This document shows positions 1 through 5,899 of a DNA stretch of 11,371 nt, one piece after another. A program made the position numbers and the translations under genes. Source of the stretch: Rickettsiales bacterium (GTDB lineage: Bacteria > Pseudomonadota > Alphaproteobacteria > Rickettsiales > Deianiraeaceae); the NCBI GenBank assembly GCA_017477855.1, contig JAFUUN010000099.1, forward strand, positions 1 through 11,371, given 5' to 3'. Every line of letters starts with the position of its first letter. Within the stretch, counting starts at the first letter, position 1. The notes below the pieces were generated by a model. It ran no database searches, was not told where the DNA came from, and was given only the letters and a program-made list of their open reading frames with translations.

Positions 1-1
1 A

Positions 2-1666
2 ATATTTGGATTGTTCTTGGCACTGCTTTCATGGGCACCAATGTTGATAATCACACTGTGGTTGTTGTGGCCAGTAATTACCGCAAGAAGGAACAAGAAA
101 AAGGGTGAAGATCCAAATGCAGGAATGGGAGGACTATTTGGCAATCCTTTTGGTTTTGGAAAAAGCAAGGCCAGAGCTCTCATGCCTAATGAAATTAACG
201 TTCACTTTGAGGATGTAGCAGGTATTGACGAGGCCAAAGAGGACATCGTGGAGATTGTGGATTTCTTGAAAGACCCTACAAAATATTATGATATTGGTGG
301 GAAAATTCCGCGCGGATGTTTGCTGTGCGGCCAGCCGGGAACAGGTAAAACACTGCTTGCGAAGGCCATTGCATGCGAAGCCAAAGTGCCATTTTTCTTC
401 ATTTCTGGTTCTGATTTTGTGGAGATGTTCGTTGGTGTTGGTGCGAGCCGTGTACGTGATATGTTTGCGCAGGCAAAAAAGAAGGCACCATGCATAGTAT
501 TTATTAACGAAATTGATGCAGTTGGCCGCAGCAGAGGCGTGAGTGTTGGCGGAGGAAACGATGAGCGCGAGCAGACACTAAATCAGCTGCTTGTTGAGAT
601 GGATGGCTTCCAAGAGCGCAGTGGAATTATCGTCTTGGCAGCAACGAACAGACCTGACGTTTTGGACAGTGCACTATTGCGTCCGGGGCGCTTTGACAGA
701 CAGATTACAGTCAGTTTGCCAGATATAAAAGGGCGTGAAGCGATTCTGAAAGTGCATGCTAAAAAAGTCAAGCTTGCACCAGATGTTGAGCTGAATGACA
801 TTGCTCGCGGAACGCCCGGATTTTCAGGTGCAGATTTGGCAAATATTGTCAACGAGAGTGCTTTGTTGGCTGCGCGCAGGAACAGAAAAATCATTACCAT
901 GAAGGACATGGAAGACGCCAAGGACAAAGTCATGATGGGCGCCGAGCGCAAGAGCATGGTTATGAAAGAAGATGAAAAGCGCAACACGGCTTACCATGAG
1001 GGCGGACATGCGATTGTGTCGCTATATCAGCCAGCCAGCGATCCAATTCACAAGGCCACGATTATTCCTCGCGGGCGAGCGCTTGGGCTTGTTATGCGCC
1101 TTCCAACAGAGGACAGGTTCAGTGAGACATACGAACAAATGCTTGCAAACATGGCCATTGCAATGGGCGGACGCGCTGCGGAAGAGATGATTTTCGGCCA
1201 CAACAAAGTCACAAGCGGGGCTTCAAGCGACATCCAGCAGTGCACCAAATTGGCTCGCAACATGGTCGTCAGATGGGGTTTTAGTGAGAAAATTGGAAAA
1301 ATTGACTACGCCCAAGAAGATGCTGGCTATATGTCAAGCGGCAAAAACGTGAGTGCCGACATCTCGCCAGAGACAGCTAAATTGATTGACGAGGAAGTTA
1401 AAAAGCTGGTTGACAATGCGTATGTTACGGCCTCAAAGATACTTCACGAGCACCGCGATGAGCTGGAAATCTTGGCAAAAGCGCTGCTGGAATATGAGAC
1501 ATTGACAGGTGATGAAATCAAGGAATTGTTGAAGGGCAACAAACCACACAGGACTTCAAAAAGCAGCGAGGAGAACAAAGTTGCGCGCAAGAAAAAAGTC
1601 GGTTTTGGCAGCTTGATTGGCGACAAGGACAGTAAAAAAGAGGATAAAAAAGAAAATAATGATTAA
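2..1666 (+). CDS. ftsH: ATP-dependent zinc metalloprotease FtsH (5' partial)
   Basis: Membrane-anchored AAA+ protease that degrades misfolded membrane proteins and regulatory substrates. The reading frame is open to the window edge. The TTG at position 11 is internal, because the sequence begins in the second transmembrane helix, so about 100 N-terminal residues (first TM and periplasmic domain) are missing. Counting from that TTG as residue 1: TM about 1-22, Walker A GQPGTGKT 107-114, pore loop FVGVGAS 140-146, Walker B CIVFINEID 161-169, second region of homology with arginine fingers R224 and R227, zinc site HEGGH 329-333, and third zinc ligand D407, 78 residues after H329 as in E. coli FtsH. 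The tail is Lys/Glu-rich. Oddities: the normal Walker B FIDEID is FINEID (N166, codon 506-508), and the usual GPPGTGKT is GQPGTGKT. The rest is intact, so this is not a decayed gene. It is the first visible gene of an operon; the next ATG is 2 nt after its stop. Confidence 0.97.
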   Translation: MFGLFLALLSWAPMLIITLWLLWPVITARRNKKKGEDPNAGMGGLFGNPFGFGKSKARALMPNEINVHFEDVAGIDEAKEDIVEIVDFLKDPTKYYDIGGKIPRGCLLCGQPGTGKTLLAKAIACEAKVPFFFISGSDFVEMFVGVGASRVRDMFAQAKKKAPCIVFINEIDAVGRSRGVSVGGGNDEREQTLNQLLVEMDGFQERSGIIVLAATNRPDVLDSALLRPGRFDRQITVSLPDIKGREAILKVHAKKVKLAPDVELNDIARGTPGFSGADLANIVNESALLAARRNRKIITMKDMEDAKDKVMMGAERKSMVMKEDEKRNTAYHEGGHAIVSLYQPASDPIHKATIIPRGRALGLVMRLPTEDRFSETYEQMLANMAIAMGGRAAEEMIFGHNKVTSGASSDIQQCTKLARNMVVRWGFSEKIGKIDYAQEDAGYMSSGKNVSADISPETAKLIDEEVKKLVDNAYVTASKILHEHRDELEILAKALLEYETLTGDEIKELLKGNKPHRTSKSSEENKVARKKKVGFGSLIGDKDSKKEDKKENND

Positions 1667-1668
1667 AA

Positions 1669-2352
1669 ATGATAAGTTGTTTGAGAAAAATATTCTTATT
1701 TTCTGCCGTTTTTGTGTTGGTTAGCTCACTCAAAGCCAATGCAATTAGCCCTGAAATAGTGCTCAAAAACATGCAACTTATAACCCCAGAAATCAAGGAG
1801 GAGAAGAGATATATCATCCCGCAGAATTACTCGCACAACAACAATTTACGGCGCAAATCGGGCAGTCCGTTCTTCGCGAAGGGGCAATTTTTGTATATTG
1901 AGGGCTTCGTGTTTGATGTCGTGGGCGTGCCGGTGGAAAATGCGGTCGTGAAAATCTGGCAAACTAACCATTTTGGCTACTACAACCACCTCGTCATCAA
2001 CAAAGATGACTACTCAAAATACGACATTGACTTTGAGGACACAGGCACATGCATCACCGACAGCAACGGGCATTACTCGTTTTTCACAATCATCCCGGGC
2101 TACTATGGAGACAACGCGCCGCACATAAATTTCATTGTGGAGCACGATGAGTTTGAGCGCTTGGAGACAATGATGTTCTTCCCGATGCAGCTGCGGAACG
2201 TGCACGACAAGCACTACAAATCGCTCAATCAGCGCAACCGTTTTCTCACGACATGCAAGCTGAAAAACTTCATTGCATCCGATCAGGAATACGGAAAAAA
2301 GTGCTCGTTTGACATAAGATTGAACGGCCTACATCGTAGGAAGAGGTTCTAA
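1669..2352 (+). CDS. Periplasmic intradiol ring-cleavage dioxygenase-fold protein
   Basis: A 227-aa exported protein of the protocatechuate 3,4-dioxygenase/intradiol family. Residues 1-25 form a signal peptide ending in the cleavage motif ANA. Family landmarks are visible: GVPVENAVVKIWQTN at 86-100, the NHFGYYNH region at 100-107, CITDSNGHYSFFTIIPGYY at 128-146, APHINFIV at 150-157 and an ERLETMMFFP strand at 163-172. In the family, non-haem iron is held by two Tyr and two His. Y105, Y146 and H152 are in place, but the second His of the usual HIHF is Asn (N154, codon 2128-2130), and the Arg that usually precedes PxHIH is also absent. Catalysis as a classical dioxygenase is therefore doubtful. 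The fold could serve as a binding or structural module, or hold the metal differently. It starts 2 nt after the ftsH stop without a clear Shine-Dalgarno, which suggests translational coupling, and is followed by the barrel-like gene after 1 nt. Confidence 0.8.
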   Translation: MISCLRKIFLFSAVFVLVSSLKANAISPEIVLKNMQLITPEIKEEKRYIIPQNYSHNNNLRRKSGSPFFAKGQFLYIEGFVFDVVGVPVENAVVKIWQTNHFGYYNHLVINKDDYSKYDIDFEDTGTCITDSNGHYSFFTIIPGYYGDNAPHINFIVEHDEFERLETMMFFPMQLRNVHDKHYKSLNQRNRFLTTCKLKNFIASDQEYGKKCSFDIRLNGLHRRKRF

Positions 2353-2353
2353 A

Positions 2354-3223
2354 ATGACACGTGCGCGCGCAATTTTACTCTCCGCTGTCGTTTTTGCCAC
2401 TAATCAAGCTACTTCTCGCGCCGATGCATGGGTGCAAAAACGTGGTGAAGGACTGGCAATTTACTCCCTAAATATCCAGTCGCACAATACCGTCAATAGC
2501 ATTGGCCAATTTGACAAGTCGCGGCGCATTCAGCAGGTTCAACACTCTATTTACGGGGAGTTTGGTCTTACAAATAGATTGACGATCGGTGGAAAAATCC
2601 TTGCCACAGACAACATGCTGAACCGCCATAACAGTGTTTTCAGTAAGAACATCAAGCGCTCGTTTGGGCTAAATAGTGGTCTGCTTTTTACGCGTCTTGG
2701 AATTATTCGCAACTCTGAAATAGTGGCCTTGTCATTAGTGACGGCTATTGAAACACCAAGCTATTATCACTCAAACATTGCTTCATATTACGGCCTAAAA
2801 AAGTGGCAATACGAGACAAGAACTGAACTGGGGATAAATATCAACAAGAGCAATTTTTTGGTGTTCGGTGCCGGTTATCACGGGAATATAAACCACTGGT
2901 ATGACGAGGTGCGTTTTGATGCGCTCTACGGTCACTATTTCATCCCAGAATTGCTCTTCATGGTGCGCTTTCAGAAGTATGTCTATATTGTCAAAAACAG
3001 ACACAAAGCTGTCATGTCATACGGCAAATTCAATGTCTCGGTGTTTGATTTCCTTACAAAAAGCGGGTTTGCCAAGTTGACAATGTCATTTGCGACCAAT
3101 GTATCAGATTATTTCGTTGTGGAAGTTGGCGGCTATTCAAGTATCAAATCAAAGTTGACATTCACACAAAAACTGAATATCCAGCTCTACAGTGGATTTG
3201 CGAGTGTGTGGGTGAAGTTTTAA
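2354..3223 (+). CDS. Putative outer-membrane beta-barrel protein
   Basis: A 289-aa exported protein of no family I can name. A signal peptide of about 25 residues ends around SRADA, and the mature protein begins WVQKRGEG. The remainder is rich in alternating polar/aromatic strands with many Tyr, Phe and Gly and no long hydrophobic helix. It ends in a short amphipathic strand with C-terminal Phe (ASVWVKF), the usual BAM-recognition signature of outer-membrane barrels. Mature length would suit roughly a 10-14-stranded barrel; this is inferred from composition, not modelled. The start is supported by a purine-rich Shine-Dalgarno (AGGAAGAGG, about 2338-2346) before the ATG at 2354, one base after the upstream stop. 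It is the last gene of the ftsH operon in this window. Its operon mate is also exported, so the two may work together in the envelope. Confidence 0.75.
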   Translation: MTRARAILLSAVVFATNQATSRADAWVQKRGEGLAIYSLNIQSHNTVNSIGQFDKSRRIQQVQHSIYGEFGLTNRLTIGGKILATDNMLNRHNSVFSKNIKRSFGLNSGLLFTRLGIIRNSEIVALSLVTAIETPSYYHSNIASYYGLKKWQYETRTELGININKSNFLVFGAGYHGNINHWYDEVRFDALYGHYFIPELLFMVRFQKYVYIVKNRHKAVMSYGKFNVSVFDFLTKSGFAKLTMSFATNVSDYFVVEVGGYSSIKSKLTFTQKLNIQLYSGFASVWVKF

Positions 3224-3233
3224 ATCTATTATT

Positions 3234-3261
3234 TTTTTGAAATTTTTCTATATTTCAAAAA
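3234..3261. repeat. AT-rich inverted repeat between converging genes
   Basis: Ten-base arms (3234-3243 and 3252-3261, TTTTTGAAAT / ATTTCAAAAA) flank an 8-nt loop. It lies 10 bp after the barrel gene stop and overlaps the end of the minus-strand 25-aa mini-ORF, so it could end transcription from both sides. There is only one G-C pair and no separate T-tract after the stem, so a terminator role is weakly supported. Confidence 0.3.
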
Positions 3262-3325
3262 TACCAACTACTGTTCCAGCAATAGCAGCGGCAAGCATGC
3301 ATGAAAGTAAAACAATTATAGTCAT
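3248..3325 (-). CDS. 25-aa single-TM mini-protein (hypothetical)
   Basis: A short minus-strand ORF, MTIIVLLSCMLAAAIAGTVV followed by GIFEI, ending in TAG at 3248-3250. Nearly the whole peptide is one hydrophobic helix with a small-residue stretch (AAAIAG), typical of tiny single-pass membrane proteins. Its ATG overlaps the stop of the upstream 167-aa membrane protein by one base (TAATG), a configuration that commonly gives translational coupling. There is no independent Shine-Dalgarno. Function is unknown; a subunit or modulator of the upstream membrane protein is the simplest guess. A chance ORF cannot be excluded at this length. Confidence 0.45.
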   Translation of the reverse strand: MTIIVLLSCMLAAAIAGTVVGIFEI

Positions 3326-3828
3326 TAGGACGGTAAAATACCCGTCGAACTCATCGTATTTTTTAGATCAATCAAATTTGTATTTATATTTCCCAATTCT
3401 TTTGCTGCCGAGCTAAAACTGTCCTTTATAGTGCCATTTATATTATCAAACTTAGCAGTTGTTTTGCTTAATTCTGTTTTTATACCACTCAATGTTGCAT
3501 TCGCATCCTTTAATCCATTGTTTAAATTATTACTTGTGTCATCTAAAGTTTTATCTGCCTTATCCATTAACTCATCTGCTTTTTTATAACCTTTCCATAC
3601 CAAAATACCAACACCGATTGTCAAAGCTATGAAAAGAAGTATTGCAATGACCTTTAAAACAGTTAATCCCGTTGAAGAACCTTCCTTTTTGTTGCGGCTA
3701 TTTACATCAACGGAAATTGGTTGCGTTGATTGCGAACCGTATGAATAAGAATAAGGATAAGCATGCTGCGGATAATAATACATACCACCTGCCTGTTGCT
3801 GTGTGCCACTGCTCTGATTATTACTCAT
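3325..3828 (-). CDS. Single-pass membrane protein with helical C-terminal domain (hypothetical)
   Basis: A 167-aa protein with three visible parts. Residues 1-50 are low-complexity, rich in Gln, Ser, Tyr and Pro (for example the YYYPQHAYPYSYSYG run near 17-31). Residues about 54-79 are a strong TM helix ending in WKGYKK. Residues 80-160 are polar and predicted helical, with many Asp, Lys, Asn and Leu in a coiled-coil-like pattern and spaced motifs such as LMDKADKTLDD, somewhat like DUF948-type proteins; I cannot assign a family. There is no signal peptide; the TM probably acts as an anchor. The start is ATG at 3828 with no Shine-Dalgarno and a promoter immediately upstream, so the leader would be only a few nucleotides. 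It is followed by a one-base-overlapping 25-aa ORF. The function is unknown. Confidence 0.7.
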   Translation of the reverse strand: MSNNQSSGTQQQAGGMYYYPQHAYPYSYSYGSQSTQPISVDVNSRNKKEGSSTGLTVLKVIAILLFIALTIGVGILVWKGYKKADELMDKADKTLDDTSNNLNNGLKDANATLSGIKTELSKTTAKFDNINGTIKDSFSSAAKELGNINTNLIDLKNTMSSTGILPS

Positions 3829-3839
3829 ATATCTGTACC

Positions 3840-3868
3840 ATTTTATATGTTTTTATATCAAATGTAAA
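3840..3868 (-). promoter_or_regulatory. Sigma70-type promoter for the 167-aa membrane protein gene
   Basis: On the minus strand, TTTACA (3868-3863) is followed by a 17-bp spacer and TAAAAT (3845-3840). Both boxes are close to consensus at ideal spacing. The transcription start would fall near 3832-3835, a few bases before the ATG at 3828, implying a very short or leaderless mRNA. The surroundings are very AT-rich, so chance matches are common. Confidence 0.45.
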
Positions 3869-3920
3869 GTTTTTTTATTTTTTTAATATAAAAAGACGTT
3901 GTAGGCGCAATATTATTTGA

Positions 3921-4064
3921 AGCATATTTTGTATTGTTGTCGCTGCATTATTCGCTGGCCTTACGGGGCTATCTCTCAATTATGCAATAGCATTAGGTGT
4001 TGCAATTGGTAGTGTTGTAATATGTTGTATTGGAAATAGAGTTCAAAAATGCTTGCAAGGTTGA
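3921..4064 (+). pseudogene. Hydrophobic open stretch lacking a start codon (possible membrane-gene remnant)
   Basis: Between TGA at 3918-3920 and TGA at 4062-4064 one plus-strand frame reads 47 residues with membrane-like composition: CIVVAALFAGLTGLSL, then YAIALGVAIGSVVICCIG, then a polar NRVQKCLQG tail. It resembles two short Gly/Ala-rich TM segments. No ATG, GTG or TTG lies in frame before them, so it cannot be called a gene as it stands. It may be the 3' end of a degraded membrane-protein gene, or chance. Confidence 0.2.
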
Positions 4065-4206
4065 CATATAAGCAATATTAACAAAACTAATTGTCATACA
4101 AACTACAAGGGACCAACTAGAACACAAATGCCACATATGAAGAATGGAAAAATTCAATTTTGTAATAGAATACTGTAATATTGTGCTACCCAAGACCACA
4201 CCCTCA

Positions 4207-4257
4207 CAGTTTTTCCCCTCCTCGTTCTACTAAGCCACGATCGGAGGAAAAATCCTG
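4207..4257. repeat. Structured inverted repeat downstream of dnaJ
   Basis: An imperfect hairpin is built from four paired blocks: CAG/CTG (4207-4209 with 4255-4257), TTTTT/AAAAA (4210-4214 with 4248-4252), CCTCC/GGAGG (4217-4221 with 4243-4247) and TCG/CGA (4222-4224 with 4238-4240). That makes 16 pairs interrupted by 2-nt bulges, with a 13-nt loop. It lies 16 bp past the dnaJ stop. There is no T-tract, so it is not a classical intrinsic terminator. The GC-richer block differs from its AT-rich surroundings. It could be a dispersed intergenic repeat, an mRNA-stabilising 3' structure or a small RNA. Confidence 0.4.
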
Positions 4258-4272
4258 CTCTGCTCCGCACAA

Positions 4273-5442
4273 CTAACTAAAAAACTTCTTTACATTATCA
4301 AAAAAGCTTTCACTTTTTGGACTGCTTGATGCACCACAGCTTTCATCAAATTTACGCAACAGTTCCTTCTGTTCTGTTGTCAATTTCACTGGTGTCTCTA
4401 CTTGGATAGTAATAATCATATCTCCCCTGCGGCCATTACGCATTGTCATGCCTTCGCCACGCACAACAACCTGTTCACCGCTCTGAATTCCTGCATTCAC
4501 CATGAATTTAATGTCTCGCTTGTCAATTCCCTTGATTGTGATTTCTGCACCAAGCGCAGCTTGCGTAAAACGAATTGGTACAGTGCATTCAAGGTTGGAA
4601 CCGTTCTTTGCAAAAATACTGTGTGGTTTTATCTGAAATACAACATACAAATCGCCAGTTTGCCCACCATGTGTACCGCATTCACCCTCGCCAGCAATAC
4701 GTATTGTATCTCCATGAGAAACGCCAAGTGGAATTTGAACTTCCACTTTTTTTCTTGTCTTCTCCACTCCATCGCCATTGCAATATTTGCACGGATTGCT
4801 AATAATAACACCTTCTCCGTTGCATTCAGGACATTCTTGTTCTACAATGAAAAATCCTTGTTGCGTTCTAACAGCACCACTTCCTTTGCATCGTGAACAC
4901 TGCGTTCTTGCATTTCGTCCATCAGCAGAGCCACTTCCACCACAATGTGAACATTTGCCAAGCGTGTTATATTCTGCAAATTTCTTTACTCCTGCAAAGG
5001 CCTCTTCCAAAGTTATATCCATCTTGTATTTCAAGTCAGAGCCACGGTTTTCTGCCTCCATATCACGTGCAGAACGTCTGCCGCCACCTGTATTTCCCTC
5101 GTTAAAAAAGCTGTTAAATATGTCATTGATATTGCCAAAGTCAAAGCCACCAAATCCGCTGCTACTACTAAATCCACTGAAACCGCCGAAGCCACCAAAT
5201 CCACTGCCACCTGCACTTGCTCCATCTGCCGAGCCAAACTGGTCGTATTGTTGTCTCTTTTGTGGGTCTGAAAGCACTGCATATGCTTCATTTATTTCCT
5301 TGAATTTGGCCTCATATTTTTCCTTCTCATCTGGATGTTTATCTGGGTGATTTTGCACTGCAAGTTTGCGGTATGCCCGCTTCAATTCATCGGCCGAGGC
5401 ATCTTTTGATACACCCAAAATTGCATAATAATCCTTACTCAC
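4273..5442 (-). CDS. dnaJ: Chaperone protein DnaJ (Hsp40)
   Basis: Cytoplasmic co-chaperone that delivers substrates to DnaK and stimulates its ATPase. All type I parts are present in 389 aa: J-domain 1-70 with the HPD motif at 32-34; a Gly/Phe/Ser-rich linker about 73-120; four CxxCxGxG zinc motifs starting at C164, C182, C204 and C218; the substrate-binding beta domains to about 355; and a short tail ending in FFDNVKKFFS. Length matches the usual 370-390 aa. The start is GTG at 5442-5440, giving the expected MSKDYYAILGV; no Shine-Dalgarno is visible. The divergent neighbour starts only 37 bp away, so dnaK is not directly upstream here, unlike the common dnaK-dnaJ arrangement. No T-tract terminator follows, but a structured inverted repeat lies just 3'. 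Confidence 0.97.
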   Translation of the reverse strand: MSKDYYAILGVSKDASADELKRAYRKLAVQNHPDKHPDEKEKYEAKFKEINEAYAVLSDPQKRQQYDQFGSADGASAGGSGFGGFGGFSGFSSSSGFGGFDFGNINDIFNSFFNEGNTGGGRRSARDMEAENRGSDLKYKMDITLEEAFAGVKKFAEYNTLGKCSHCGGSGSADGRNARTQCSRCKGSGAVRTQQGFFIVEQECPECNGEGVIISNPCKYCNGDGVEKTRKKVEVQIPLGVSHGDTIRIAGEGECGTHGGQTGDLYVVFQIKPHSIFAKNGSNLECTVPIRFTQAALGAEITIKGIDKRDIKFMVNAGIQSGEQVVVRGEGMTMRNGRRGDMIITIQVETPVKLTTEQKELLRKFDESCGASSSPKSESFFDNVKKFFS

Positions 5443-5472
5443 TTGACTTTATTAAAACCCACCAACAAATAG

Positions 5473-5500
5473 ATTTAGAATGAAAAGTTTTTTTTTCAAG
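5473..5500 (-). promoter_or_regulatory. Candidate heat-shock (RpoH-like) promoter of dnaJ
   Basis: On the minus strand, CTTGAA (5500-5495) is followed after 15 bp by TCTAAAT (5479-5473). CTTGAA fits the -35 box of RpoH-type promoters, which dnaJ often uses; the -10 half matches poorly. The start point would be near 5465, leaving a leader of about 23 nt before the GTG. The -35 box sits inside the first codons of the divergent gene. Confidence 0.3.
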
Positions 5501-5899
5501 GGTATTTTGTGTTTTTTGTTATACTCATGGTTTTTCACGCACGATAGTTATGCAATACGAACCATATCAAATCATGCATATGGCTCTTACGTAGATGCGG
5601 TGCGACATAATAACCCAAATGAGAACAAGATAGATAATTACACACAAAAAGGCCGCGATACACTACAGCGTCTCGGGGACAAGGAGCATCATAACCGCAA
5701 AGTTGACGAACAAAAGAACATGAAAAAAAGTGCAAAAGAAGTAAGCAGGCAGTCAAAACCGCCGATCAATATTACAAAAATCACACAGGCCGATGCCACC
5801 GATGCTAATGATTTAAAACTCCTGCAAATGCAAAACAAATACAACAAAAAACGAGTTGCAAATAAAACAACCAAAAGTGAAAAAAAGAAAGAGAAATGA
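5480..5899 (+). CDS. Lysine-rich secreted protein (hypothetical)
   Basis: A 139-aa protein I do not recognise. Residues 1-25 form a clear signal peptide: a basic start, the hydrophobic core FFFKGILCFLLYSWFF and an SYA cleavage motif. The mature part is strongly hydrophilic and probably largely disordered, with many Lys, Asn, Gln and Asp, no cysteine and a final run of Lys/Glu (SEKKKEK). The ATG at 5480 has no clear Shine-Dalgarno, and the 37-bp gap to divergent dnaJ must hold at least part of both promoters. Its TGA overlaps the ATG of the amidase gene (ATGA, 5896-5899), so the two are probably translated together. It could be a periplasmic partner of the amidase or a basic, cell-wall-associated protein; this rests on context only. 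Confidence 0.65.
   Translation: MKSFFFKGILCFLLYSWFFTHDSYAIRTISNHAYGSYVDAVRHNNPNENKIDNYTQKGRDTLQRLGDKEHHNRKVDEQKNMKKSAKEVSRQSKPPINITKITQADATDANDLKLLQMQNKYNKKRVANKTTKSEKKKEK

Larger units (their letters stand above)
3829..4272. other. Gene-poor intergenic stretch between dnaJ and the 167-aa gene
   Basis: No convincing complete gene is seen in these 444 bases. The segment holds the promoter at 3840-3868, the start-less hydrophobic reading at 3921-4064, an unremarkable AT-rich stretch to about 4185, and a more GC-rich structured block (4190-4270) with an inverted repeat immediately 3' of dnaJ. A GTG-started 68-aa minus-strand reading (3993-4199) lacks a ribosome binding site and any recognisable domain. 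Confidence 0.6.

Noticed and set aside
3672..3920. An 82-aa plus-strand ORF
   Set aside because: It is mostly antisense to the 167-aa membrane protein and runs through that gene's promoter.
3993..4199. A 68-aa GTG-started minus-strand ORF
   Set aside because: No Shine-Dalgarno, no recognisable domain, and the opposite strand has the more protein-like reading.
4402..4896. A 164-aa plus-strand ORF
   Set aside because: Antisense shadow of dnaJ with no domain, ribosome binding site or plausible composition.
4778..5350. A 190-aa plus-strand ORF
   Set aside because: It lies antisense to dnaJ. Its Pro/Leu-rich composition is the mirror of the dnaJ Gly/Phe linker and zinc region.
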